Shown piece by piece: positions 8,333-16,305 of a stretch of 64,000 bases of DNA. The position numbers were made by a program, and so were the translations under genes. Every line of letters starts with the position of its first letter. Positions within the stretch are counted from its first letter, which is position 1. The DNA is from Rhizobium tumorigenes. Its GTDB lineage: Bacteria > Pseudomonadota > Alphaproteobacteria > Rhizobiales > Rhizobiaceae. The stretch spans positions 2,294,001 through 2,358,000 of the forward strand of contig NZ_CP117255.1 in NCBI RefSeq assembly GCF_003240565.2. Direction: 5' to 3'. The notes under the pieces are model-generated. The model was not told the origin of the DNA. It saw only the letters and a list, made by a program, of their open reading frames with translations, and ran no database searches.

Positions 8333-9589
8333 ATGCGTCTTCCGAAACTATCGGCGACGTTCCGACATCTGAATTTCAAGGAAAAGACCGTGCCTCTACG
8401 AGCATTACCCGCAGCCGACAACGACCGTTACGCTTTCGACGGCATCCGCGCCCAGATCCGCGACCTGCACACCGAGAATATTGCCGAGCTCGCCATGCGC
8501 GCCCGCGAACTCGGAGATGTGATCCCGCTCTGGTACGGCGAAGGCGACATGGTAACGCCGGCTTTCATCCGTGATGCCGCCAAGCAGGCGCTCGATGACG
8601 GCGCCACCTTCTACATCCCCAATATGCGCGGCTCCGGTCCGCTCAACGAAGCCCTTTCGGCCTATCAGTCGCGGCTGCACGACCGCGACATTCCGATCCA
8701 GCGTACGACGATCACGCCAGGCGGCATGCAAGCGCTTTATCTCGCCCTCCAGTTGCTGGTCGATGTCGGCAGCAACGTCGTCTACGTCGCGCCGCAGTGG
8801 CCGAACATTCACAATGCCATCCACCTGATCGGCGGCGAGCCGAGGCCGGTACCGCTCGACTTCGACACCGACTGGCACCTCGATCTCGACAAACTGTTTG
8901 CCCGCTGCGACTCCCGCACCCGCGCCATTTGCCTGTCGACACCATCCAATCCGACCGGCTGGACGGCTTCGCGCGACGAGATGCAGGCGCTGCTCGAATT
9001 CAGCCGCCGGACCGGCATCTGGATCATCTCGGACGAGGTTTACGCGCGGCTCTATTTCGAAGGGATCGTTGCACCCTCGATCCTCCAGGTTGCCGATGAC
9101 GGCGACCGGGTGATTTCGGTCAACAGCTTTTCGAAAGCCTGGGCGATGACCGGCTGGCGCATTGGCTGGCTCACCCACCCCTCGGGCGTCGCCGACCAAT
9201 TGGCTGCGATGACACAGTATATCAACAGCGGAACGGCCGGCATGATCCAGGCCGGAGCGCTCGCTGCCGTCAGGGATGGCGAACCGCTGGTCGAGGACGT
9301 CAGGCGGAAGATCAAGGCCGGCCTCGACCTTGCCTATGAGAAACTTCCGCAGATCCCGGGCATCGTCCTGCCGGTGAAACCGCGCGGCGGCATGTACGCC
9401 TTCTTCGCGCTCGAAGGCGAACGCGATGCCCGCGCTGCCTGCACCCGCATCCTGGAGACCTCGCGCGTCGGCCTGGCACCGGGCTATCTTTTCGGAGACA
9501 GCTCCCGCGCCTTCCTGCGCATGTGCATCTTCCGCGACATCGAACAGATCCGCACTGCGCTCGACCGCATGGTTGGCGCCATGACATGA
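8333..9589 (+). CDS. class I/II aminotransferase
   Basis: A 418-residue PLP aminotransferase. Key sites are TPGGMQALYLALQ (cofactor phosphate loop), STPSNPTGW (Asn contacting PLP), IISDEVYARLYFEG (Asp-Glu-x-Tyr) and SVNSFSKAWAMTGWRIGW, with the Schiff-base lysine at about residue 268; the carboxylate-binding Arg lies near the end in FLRMCIF. The start at 8333 follows AAGGGGTGATCC, a strong ribosome site; a GTG at 8390 is a weaker alternative. It leads directly into an amino acid binding protein gene, which suggests that it acts on the imported amino acid. The exact amino donor is unknown. Confidence 0.94.
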   Translation: MRLPKLSATFRHLNFKEKTVPLRALPAADNDRYAFDGIRAQIRDLHTENIAELAMRARELGDVIPLWYGEGDMVTPAFIRDAAKQALDDGATFYIPNMRGSGPLNEALSAYQSRLHDRDIPIQRTTITPGGMQALYLALQLLVDVGSNVVYVAPQWPNIHNAIHLIGGEPRPVPLDFDTDWHLDLDKLFARCDSRTRAICLSTPSNPTGWTASRDEMQALLEFSRRTGIWIISDEVYARLYFEGIVAPSILQVADDGDRVISVNSFSKAWAMTGWRIGWLTHPSGVADQLAAMTQYINSGTAGMIQAGALAAVRDGEPLVEDVRRKIKAGLDLAYEKLPQIPGIVLPVKPRGGMYAFFALEGERDARAACTRILETSRVGLAPGYLFGDSSRAFLRMCIFRDIEQIRTALDRMVGAMT

Positions 9590-9623
9590 CGGCCAGCCCT
9601 TGAGGGCGCGCCGATGATACCCG

Positions 9624-9644
9624 CGTGGGCCAACGATGCCCACG
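9624..9644 (+). other. intercistronic hairpin before the binding-protein gene
   Basis: Arms CGTGGGC (9624-9630) and GCCCACG (9638-9644) with a seven-base loop, extendable by a few outer pairs. No T-run follows on the plus strand. Hairpins of this type between an enzyme gene and a highly expressed solute-binding-protein gene often act as partial terminators or mRNA-stabilising ends; that role is inferred. Confidence 0.5.
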
Positions 9645-9669
9645 GGTCCATAACCAGAGGGAAACAGAC

Positions 9670-10467
9670 ATGAGCCTTACGCGTCGTAATCTATTGGTGC
9701 TCGCCGCCGCCATCGGCCTTGCCGGCGGGTCGTCCATTGCCCATGCGGCAGAGACCCTGAATGTCGGTTCCTACCCGAGCAATCCACCGTTTGAATACAA
9801 GACCGACTCGGGCGCCTTCGAGGGCTTCGAGGTCGACATCGTCAAGGAAGCCGCCAAGCGCGTCGGAATGACCCCCGAAATCGCCGACTATGGCTTCCAG
9901 GCGCTGTTCGCCGGAACCTCATCCAAGCGCATCGACGTTGCGATCTCGTCGATCACCATCACGCCGGAGCGGCTGAAATCGCAGTCCTTCACTCAGCCCT
10001 ACTACGATTCCGACATGGGCATCGCCGCCAAGGCCGACAGCGCCATAAAGGGCATTGCCGATCTCAAGGGCAAGACAATCGGCGTGCTGTCAGGCTCGAC
10101 CGGCGCTAAATGGGTCGACGAGCATAAGGCCGCAGATGGCTTCGCAGACGTCAAGGGCTACAATGCCCAGCAGGAAATGTTCCTCGATCTCGGCGCCGGC
10201 CGGGTCGACGCCGTGGTCAGCGACGTGCCCGGCATGGAATACCTGTTTGTCAAGATGAAGGGCTTTGCCGTCAAGGAGCGCATCAAGACCGGTGAACAAT
10301 ATGGCCTGATGATGACGAAGGACTCTCCGTTGCTCGGCAAGCTCAACGATGCCCTGACGGCGATGAAAAAAGACGGCAGCCTGCAGGCGATCCACAAGAA
10401 GTGGTTCGGCAGCGATGCACCGGCTGGCTCCTCCACCGTCGTCGAAATGCCGATCCCCAAGGCTTGA
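9670..10467 (+). CDS. polar amino acid ABC transporter substrate-binding protein
   Basis: A 265-residue periplasmic protein with a signal peptide (MSLTRRNLLVLAAAIGLAGGSSIAHA, cleavage after AHA). ATG 9670 is preferred to an upstream in-frame start because it gives a clean signal sequence and follows AGAGGG. The mature part shows the SBP_bac_3 pattern: NVGSYPSNPPFEYK, GFEVDIVKEAAKRVG, DVAISSITITPERL, GIADLKGKTIGVLSGSTG and GLMMTKDSPLLGKLNDAL. The fold binds polar amino acids or opines. It is followed 80-90 bases on by its permease, but no ATPase gene is adjacent. Confidence 0.95.
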   Translation: MSLTRRNLLVLAAAIGLAGGSSIAHAAETLNVGSYPSNPPFEYKTDSGAFEGFEVDIVKEAAKRVGMTPEIADYGFQALFAGTSSKRIDVAISSITITPERLKSQSFTQPYYDSDMGIAAKADSAIKGIADLKGKTIGVLSGSTGAKWVDEHKAADGFADVKGYNAQQEMFLDLGAGRVDAVVSDVPGMEYLFVKMKGFAVKERIKTGEQYGLMMTKDSPLLGKLNDALTAMKKDGSLQAIHKKWFGSDAPAGSSTVVEMPIPKA

Positions 10468-10556
10468 TCGAACCATAACCTGCCATGAGCCATGCCGGTC
10501 GCCCAGATGCCGGCATGGATGTGACGGACTGAACGCTTGCAAGACCGGTGGATACC

Positions 10557-11231
10557 ATGTCGCTCGTCGAGACCTTCTTCAACTACGACGTCCTGATGTC
10601 GTCCATACCGGCTCTGCTGCGGGGATTGTGGAACACCGTCCTGCTCGGCATGATGAGCATCGTCATCGGCGTTCCCTTCGGCCTCGTTATCAGCCTGGTC
10701 AGGCTCTATGCGCCGAAACCATTCCGGCTGCTCGCGGTCGGCTACATCGACATCCTGCGCGCAACGCCGGTCCTCGTCGTCCTCATCCTGATCTATTATG
10801 CCCTGCCGTTCCTCGGCATCAGGCTGACGTCCTGGGCATCAGCCGTCATCGCCTTTTCCATCGTCATGGCCGCCTACTCCGCCGAGGTCTTCCGCTCCGG
10901 CATCGAGAGTGTCGCGAGGGGCCAGTTCGAGGCCGCCTCGGCCCTCGGCCTGCCCTTCATCGTCACGCTCTACAAAGTGGTCCTGCCGCAGGCGATCCGC
11001 ATCGTCATCCCGCCGATGACCAGCAATTGCGTGTCGATGTTCAAGGATACCTCGCTCGCCTCGACCGTCGCCCTGCCGGAACTGCTGAAGGAAGCGCAGG
11101 ACGCCCAGGCCCTCTACGCCAACCCCTCGCCCCTGATCGGCGCAGCCCTCGTCTACATCATCCTGCTATGGCCAATGGTGCGACTGGTGAGCATGCTGGA
11201 AAAGCGCTTCAAGACCGAAAAGGCGCATTGA
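10557..11231 (+). CDS. polar amino acid ABC transporter permease (HisM/GlnP type)
   Basis: A 224-residue inner-membrane permease with about five hydrophobic segments. The EAA loop that docks the ATPase is RGQFEAASALGLPFIVTLYKVVLPQAIRIVIPP, and the HEQRO-type N-terminus LLRGLWNTVLLGMMSIVIGVPFGLVISL is present. ATG 10557 or the GTG at 10548 may be used. It is the last gene of the unit: downstream lies a hairpin and then the convergent MFS gene. The ATP-binding subunit must come from elsewhere in the genome. Confidence 0.94.
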   Translation: MSLVETFFNYDVLMSSIPALLRGLWNTVLLGMMSIVIGVPFGLVISLVRLYAPKPFRLLAVGYIDILRATPVLVVLILIYYALPFLGIRLTSWASAVIAFSIVMAAYSAEVFRSGIESVARGQFEAASALGLPFIVTLYKVVLPQAIRIVIPPMTSNCVSMFKDTSLASTVALPELLKEAQDAQALYANPSPLIGAALVYIILLWPMVRLVSMLEKRFKTEKAH

Positions 11232-11292
11232 AGGCTGAGGTTGCCTGGACGGCAGACGTGGCCTCTTGGACAGCACCGGCATCAATCATTCC

Positions 11293-11318
11293 GGAGTGCC
11301 TCCGCAAGAAGGCACTCC
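11293..11318. terminator. possible bidirectional terminator stem
   Basis: Perfect 9-base arms GGAGTGCCT (11293-11301) and AGGCACTCC (11310-11318) with an 8-base loop, sitting between the convergent permease and MFS genes. There is no T-run on either side, so it may be rho-assisted or only an mRNA end stabiliser. Confidence 0.45.
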
Positions 11319-11339
11319 AGAGCGGAAAACATTCAGCTC

Positions 11340-12623
11340 CTACGCCGAACCGACTTCTGCCTTGCGGCCAAGTGCGCGTTCAACGACGATCACCAGCAGG
11401 CCTGCGGCTGCAAGGCATGCGGCAAGGAAGAACATCGGCACAATCTTGCTTCCGGTGGCATCGCTGATCCACGGCACCACGTTCTGCGCGATGAAGCCGC
11501 CGAGATTGCCGACCGAGTTGATGGCAGCGAGGCCTGCTGCGGCGCCGGCACCCCGGAGGAAGCGCGATGGCAGGCTCCAGAACACCGGCTGCCCGGCAAA
11601 GATGCCGGCGGCGGCAATGCAGAGGAAGATGAACTGCAGCAGCGGCGAAGTGACAAGGGCGGATAGCGTAAGGGCAATGGCGCCGACGAAAGCAGGTCCG
11701 GCAATGTAGGGTGTCTTTGCTTCCGTCTTGTCGGCAGCGGCAGGCACGACCCAGAGGGCAATCGCCACGACCACCCAAGGGATGATGTTGATGAAGCCGT
11801 TGACGGTGTTGGTAACGCCGAAGCCCTTGACGATGGTCGGCAGCCAATAGCTCAGCCCGTAGGCTGCCAGCGGGAAGCCGATGTAGCAGATAGCCATCAG
11901 CATCACCCGCGGGTTGATAAGGGCCTTGAAACCGTCATCTGCGGTGCCGTCCATGCCCTGGTTTTCCTGCGCCAGCCGCTCTTTCAGCCAAAGCTTTTCA
12001 GCGTCATTGAGGAATTTTGCCTCTTCCGGCCTGTCGTCGAGATAGAAGAACGTTACCAGACCGACCAGAACCGCTGGGATACCCGTGGCGAGGAACACCC
12101 ACTCCCAACCGGCAAGGCCGAGGAAGCCGTGCAGATCCAGCAACATGCCGCCAAGCGGCGCGCCGACAGCATTGGCGATGGCGCTGAAGATCATGAACAG
12201 ACCGACCATGCGCCCTCTATAGTTCCGGGGAAACCAGAGGGTCAGGAGAAACAGCACGCCCGGGAAGAAACCGGCTTCGGCGACGCCGAGCAGGAAGCGC
12301 AGGATGTAGAACATCGTCATATTCTGTGTGAAGGCCAGCGCGATCGTCACCAGACCCCAGCTGACCATGATGCGCGTGAACCAGACACGGGCTCCGAACC
12401 GCGTCAGGAACAGGTTTGCCGGGATTTCGAAAATGAAATAGCCGACAAAGAACAGGGATGCACCGAGGCCATAGGCGTATTCGCTCATTCCGAGCGCATC
12501 GACCATCTGGAGCTTCGCATAGCTGACATTTTGCCGGTCGATATAGGCGATGAGATAGAGGAGACCCAGAAACGGCATGAGCCGCCAAGTGATCTTCCTG
12601 ATAAGTGCCTGTTCCGAAACCAT
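11340..12623 (-). CDS. MFS transporter, anion:cation symporter (ACS) family
   Basis: A 427-residue protein with 12 predicted hydrophobic segments. Typical ACS features are the N-terminal DRQNVSYAKLQM after the first helix, the helix 4-5 segment FLLGVAEAGFFPGVLFLLTLWFP, and YRGRMVGLFM in the central loop region. ATG 12623 is chosen because GAGGAG lies just upstream; the longer reading starts at a GTG inside that ribosome site. The family imports organic anions such as phthalate, hydroxyphenylacetate, tartrate or galactonate. Next to a MarR gene and the FAD enzymes it could import the aromatic acid degraded by this locus (inference). Confidence 0.94.
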   Translation of the reverse strand: MVSEQALIRKITWRLMPFLGLLYLIAYIDRQNVSYAKLQMVDALGMSEYAYGLGASLFFVGYFIFEIPANLFLTRFGARVWFTRIMVSWGLVTIALAFTQNMTMFYILRFLLGVAEAGFFPGVLFLLTLWFPRNYRGRMVGLFMIFSAIANAVGAPLGGMLLDLHGFLGLAGWEWVFLATGIPAVLVGLVTFFYLDDRPEEAKFLNDAEKLWLKERLAQENQGMDGTADDGFKALINPRVMLMAICYIGFPLAAYGLSYWLPTIVKGFGVTNTVNGFINIIPWVVVAIALWVVPAAADKTEAKTPYIAGPAFVGAIALTLSALVTSPLLQFIFLCIAAAGIFAGQPVFWSLPSRFLRGAGAAAGLAAINSVGNLGGFIAQNVVPWISDATGSKIVPMFFLAACLAAAGLLVIVVERALGRKAEVGSA

Positions 12624-12912
12624 GCCGCGTCTCCTCCTCACAAAATAACAATCAGCCTGCCGTCACCTAGTGCCGGCGCAAAGGCTGGCAACCCTGTAAG
12701 GGAAACTTATAGTTGTGTCGCGGATTTGGTGGAGCGCCGTTTGATGCATTAGCAGATAGAACTGGTAGTGGCAGCCCAAGTCGAATTCGGGGCAATGTGT
12801 TTCATATGTATATAGTCGTGAAATAAAATAACTAAAGCGATTGAGCAAATGTAGACCTGCTCACTTTATGGCCTGCCAGTAAAGATAATCCGTGATGCTC
12901 TGCCTCCACCCC

Positions 12913-13428
12913 TCAGTCAAACTCCCCACCCGAAAGGTGGTTGCTGACGGAGGCCTTGACGGTGCCGATGTCGGTCCAGAGTTCTGCGATGATGGACGGG
13001 TCTACGTCTCCCAGCATGTCGCGCAGCCACCCTTCGTGGGCGGCGGCCATGGCGGTGAACAGCTTTTCGCCCTTGGCCGTCAACTTGGCGACGGTCACGC
13101 GCCGGTCGCCGTGGGGCGTTTCGCGCAAAACCATGCCGTCGATTTCCAGCCGCTCGACAAGCCCCGTGACGTTGCCGTTGGTGACCATCGTCCGTTTTGA
13201 GAGTTCACCGAGCCTCAGCCCGTCGCTTTCACGATAAAGCTGCGCCATCAGGTCGAACTGCGGCAGCGTCGCGCCGAATTCAGCCCGCAGTCGGCGGCGC
13301 ACTTCCTGCGAGATCAGCTTCGTGGTCGACAGCATGCGCAACCAGAGGCGCAGTTCCTGCTTCTTGCCATCCTGGGCGCCGTGGGCAATCGCCTCCAGGT
13401 CGACAGTTTCGCTTTCTGCTTCGGCCAT
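12913..13428 (-). CDS. MarR-family regulator (first of two in the locus)
   Basis: A 171-residue winged-helix protein: LRLWLRMLSTTKLISQEVRRRLRAEFGATLPQFDLMAQLYRESDGLRLGELSKRTMVTNGNVTGLVERLEIDGMVLRETPHGDRRVTVAKLTAKGEKLF covers the dimerisation helix, the recognition helix (MVTNGNVTGLVERLE) and the beta-wing (DRRVTVAKLT). This wording is common in MarR proteins beside aromatic-CoA genes. It lies downstream on the same strand of the FAD oxidoreductase at 13539 and upstream of the MFS gene, so it probably senses the aromatic substrate or its CoA ester. An operator was not located with certainty. Confidence 0.95.
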   Translation of the reverse strand: MAEAESETVDLEAIAHGAQDGKKQELRLWLRMLSTTKLISQEVRRRLRAEFGATLPQFDLMAQLYRESDGLRLGELSKRTMVTNGNVTGLVERLEIDGMVLRETPHGDRRVTVAKLTAKGEKLFTAMAAAHEGWLRDMLGDVDPSIIAELWTDIGTVKASVSNHLSGGEFD

Positions 13429-13538
13429 GATCCCCGCTCGAATTCCTGGACCGCAATCCGTGTTCCCATGGCATACGAAGCAATATTTGAAATGTCAAAG
13501 GTTTCGGGGCGGCCTGCCTTGCACGCCAGTGGATAGCT

Positions 13539-15107
13539 TCACTTGGCCAGCATCCGGGCAAGCAGGAAGCCGGAGCCAGCTCCCGTTCCCGCCCCCGGCC
13601 AGGTGGACGCGCCGCACATGTAAAGGCCGGCGACCGGCGTCCTGTAGCGCGAATATCCGGCGACGGGACGGAACAGGAAATTCTGGTCCAGGTGATGGCT
13701 GCCGGAAAGGCTGTCGCCGCCGATGAGGTTGGGGTTTTCGCGCTCGAGATCCAAAGGCGAGACGACCGTCCGGGCGAGGATCTTGGCTCGCAGGCCCGGC
13801 GCATGGGCCTCGATGATATCGATCACCCTGTCGGCATAATCCTCCTTGGCCGCATCCCAGCTGAGCGCGCCGATCTTGCCGGCGGCGTCGCCGAGGATCT
13901 CGGCCGGAAGAACCCGCACCTGCACCCAGAGCACATGCTTTCCCATAGGCGCCCGCGATGGATCGATGGCGGTCGGCTGACCGACGACCAGAGCCGGCTC
14001 TACCGGCAACAGACCGGCCGCCGCTTCCGCATAGACTTTCGACATCATCTCTAGATCGGGCGCGATATGCACATAGGCAAAGCTCTTCAGTGCCTCTCCC
14101 GCCGTCCAGTCCGGCAGGCTGTCTAGCGCCAGATGGATCATCATCGTGCCGGGTCCGGCACGAAACCGGCTGACCTTGCGATCGAAGTCCCGGCGTTTCG
14201 GATCGGCATCGAGTAGCTTCCCGAACAGGTTCTTCGGATTGACGTTGGCGATAACGGCGCGGCTCGCCTCCAGCCGACGACCATCGGCCAGCAGCACGCC
14301 GGTCGCCTTGCTGCCGGACACCAGCACCTTGTCCACCGCCGTCCCGAGCAGGATCTCGCCCCCGCGTGCAGTCAGCATGCCCGTCATCGCCTTGATGATC
14401 GTATCCGCACCGCCTTGGCCGATGACCATGCCAAAGGCCTGATTGGCCATCGATTCCAGATAGGGAAACAGCGCACCGCCTGCGACATCCGGCGCAAAAT
14501 CGAGGTGTAGCCCCCAGGCGGCCATCATCGTCTTCAGCTTGGCGTGACGAAACCGGGCATCGAGGAAATCGCGCGGAGAGGAAAGCAGCATGCGCACCGT
14601 GTCGTAGAGCCAGCCGCTGCCCTTTTGCCGCCATGCCTTCCAGAGGACATTCGCTGCAGCGAGCGAGGGCATGGGTGCGCCGAGCAGCCCGAAAATGTGC
14701 GGCGCATCGGTGGTGAATTCGGCAAGCATCGCCCGCCAGGCCGCCGCGTCCTCCGGCGAAAGTGCCTTAATCGCAGCCGCCGTCTTTTCGAGATCGGTGC
14801 TGACGCCGAGATACGTGCCGTCGCGGAAGACGCTGGCGAAACAATCGGCGGCCGGCACGAAACCGAGACCGTTTGCGACGAGCTCCTGCCTGTATTGGGC
14901 AAGGAAAGCCGAACCCGCAAACATCGATAGGTTCATGGCACAGAGATCGTGCCGAAAACCCGGCAGCGTCACCTCCGCAGTCTTGACTGCGCCGCCGGCG
15001 GTCGTGCTGCCCTCGACGACTGCAACCTTCCAGCCTTTGGCGGCCAGATGTACCGCTGCTGCAAGCCCGTTATGCCCCGCCCCCACCACCACCGCGTCGT
15101 ATGCCAT
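13539..15107 (-). CDS. phytoene-desaturase-like NAD(P)/FAD-dependent oxidoreductase 1
   Basis: A 522-residue flavoprotein of the CrtI/PYROXD2 group. The FAD-binding Rossmann motif is VVVGAGHNGLAAAVHLAAKGWKVAVVE (residues 5-31), followed by GGAVKTAEVTLPGFRHDLCA; the C-terminal FAD site is GLYMCGASTWPGAGTGAGSGFLLARML. It is paralogous to the protein at 16306, sharing the DLERENPNLIGGD / LDQNFLFRPV block. The family oxidises C-C or C-O bonds of hydrophobic rings; no carotenoid genes are near, so a ring-oxidation step on an indolic substrate is a better fit to context (inference). It is divergent from the cyclase-family gene at 15446. Confidence 0.93.
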   Translation of the reverse strand: MAYDAVVVGAGHNGLAAAVHLAAKGWKVAVVEGSTTAGGAVKTAEVTLPGFRHDLCAMNLSMFAGSAFLAQYRQELVANGLGFVPAADCFASVFRDGTYLGVSTDLEKTAAAIKALSPEDAAAWRAMLAEFTTDAPHIFGLLGAPMPSLAAANVLWKAWRQKGSGWLYDTVRMLLSSPRDFLDARFRHAKLKTMMAAWGLHLDFAPDVAGGALFPYLESMANQAFGMVIGQGGADTIIKAMTGMLTARGGEILLGTAVDKVLVSGSKATGVLLADGRRLEASRAVIANVNPKNLFGKLLDADPKRRDFDRKVSRFRAGPGTMMIHLALDSLPDWTAGEALKSFAYVHIAPDLEMMSKVYAEAAAGLLPVEPALVVGQPTAIDPSRAPMGKHVLWVQVRVLPAEILGDAAGKIGALSWDAAKEDYADRVIDIIEAHAPGLRAKILARTVVSPLDLERENPNLIGGDSLSGSHHLDQNFLFRPVAGYSRYRTPVAGLYMCGASTWPGAGTGAGSGFLLARMLAK

Positions 15108-15146
15108 GCTCCACCTTCCGTTCCCTTGTTATTTTATACATCACAT

Positions 15147-15159
15147 GCATACATTCTGC
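15147..15159. promoter_or_regulatory. putative operator GCATACATTCTGC in the divergent promoter 15108-15445
   Basis: This 13-mer differs by one base from GCATACATTATGC at 22909-22921 in the iorA / ABC promoter region. It lies 40-50 bases upstream of the FAD oxidoreductase 1 start. The same 338-base region also has a GCCT/AGGC dyad at 15247-15261. With two MarR genes in the locus, a shared MarR operator is plausible. No gene is seen in this region. Confidence 0.4.
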
Positions 15160-15445
15160 GCCGCCGGCATCAAGGGCAGCGACCTCGAAATCCCGTCATG
15201 GACTGCAATACGATGCGAAATTTGGCTGGAATAACCTCACTAGATAGCCTGTTTTATAGGCCATATGTCCGCATTTGCCCAATTGTCGGGCGGCCTGAAG
15301 CTTGACGCCCGGGCCGCCCCGCAAATGCTTGCAATATCATATGGTGTGACATAGGCTTGCCCCATTCAGCCGCAGGCCTGGGCGCAAGAAGGGCAGATCA
15401 ATGCCCCATCCAGCACGGCGGTTTTCGTTCAAGGGGAACATACGA

Positions 15446-16231
15446 ATGACGTCGAACACGCTTGCCAGCCTGGCCACCGCCCTCGTTTCGGGCTCCATCA
15501 AGGTCGTCGATCTCACTGCATCGCTCGGGCCCGACACCCCCGTGCTCTACCTGCCGCCGCAGTTCGGCAAGAACACGCCGAAGGTCAAGGTCCACACCAT
15601 CTCGCAGTATAACGAGGATGGACCGTTCTGGGCCTGGAACTGGCTGGAACTCGGCGAGCATACCGGCACCCATTTCGATGCGCCGAGCCACTGGATCACC
15701 GGCAAGGACAACCCCCAGAACACCACCGACACCATCCCACCGCAAAACTTCGTCGCCCCCGTCAATGTCATCGATCGCTCGAAGGAGGCAGCCGCCAATC
15801 CGGACTATCTGCTGACCGTCGACAGCATCAAGGAATGGGAGGCGGAGCATGGCGACATCGAAGCCGGATCCTGGGTATTGCTGCGCACCGACTGGTACAA
15901 GCGCAACGGTTCGACCGAGACATTCCTGAATGCCGACGAGAACGGCCCGCATTCGCCGGGTCCGACTGCCGAGGCGATTGAATATCTGCTCACCAAGGAC
16001 ATCATCGGCTGGGGCCAGGAAACTATCGGCACAGATGCCGGCTCGGCCGGTGGCATGAACCCGCCCTTCCCGGCCCACAACCTGATGCACAAGAACAACC
16101 GTTACGGCCTCGCCAGCCTCTGCCAGCTTGATCTTCTGCCGCCAAAGGGCGCCATTCTCATCGCCGCCCCACTGAAAATCGTCTCCGGCACCGGCTCCCC
16201 CGTGCGCGCCCTGGCCCTGATCGCCCAATAG
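15446..16231 (+). CDS. cyclase-family metal hydrolase, probable isatin hydrolase
   Basis: A 261-residue member of the PF04199 putative-cyclase family (kynurenine formamidase, isatin hydrolase). ATG 15446 follows AAGGGGAAC and is preferred to the longer start. The metal and catalytic site is EHTGTHFDAPSHW, giving His72, His76, Asp78 and His82; GSWVLLRTDWYKR, WGQETIGTDAG and FPAHNLMHKNN complete the family pattern. The Trp/Phe-rich stretch FWAWNWLELG just before the site, and the length, resemble what I recall of isatin hydrolases, which open isatin to isatinate. Kynurenine formamidase is the alternative, but no kynurenine genes are near. It sits between two FAD oxidoreductases. Confidence 0.8.
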   Translation: MTSNTLASLATALVSGSIKVVDLTASLGPDTPVLYLPPQFGKNTPKVKVHTISQYNEDGPFWAWNWLELGEHTGTHFDAPSHWITGKDNPQNTTDTIPPQNFVAPVNVIDRSKEAAANPDYLLTVDSIKEWEAEHGDIEAGSWVLLRTDWYKRNGSTETFLNADENGPHSPGPTAEAIEYLLTKDIIGWGQETIGTDAGSAGGMNPPFPAHNLMHKNNRYGLASLCQLDLLPPKGAILIAAPLKIVSGTGSPVRALALIAQ

Positions 16232-16255
16232 GCGCACCATGGCCTCTTAAATATC

Positions 16256-16278
16256 CCTTCTCCCCCGCGGGGAGAAGG
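16256..16278. repeat. palindrome CCTTCTCCCC-CGC-GGGGAGAAGG
   Basis: Perfect 10-base arms with a 3-base loop between the cyclase and FAD oxidoreductase 2 genes. It belongs to the CTCCCC/GGGGAG palindrome type also seen at 24676 and 49250, a common rhizobial intergenic repeat style. It could also serve as an intercistronic hairpin. Confidence 0.6.
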
Positions 16279-16305
16279 CATACCATGCAGCGACCGGAGT
16301 AGACG

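Noticed and set aside
15446..16231. Kynurenine formamidase as the first-choice name for the cyclase
   Set aside because: Same fold and metal motif, but no kynurenine monooxygenase, kynureninase or tryptophan dioxygenase is nearby; isatin hydrolase fits the neighbours better. Kept as the alternative.
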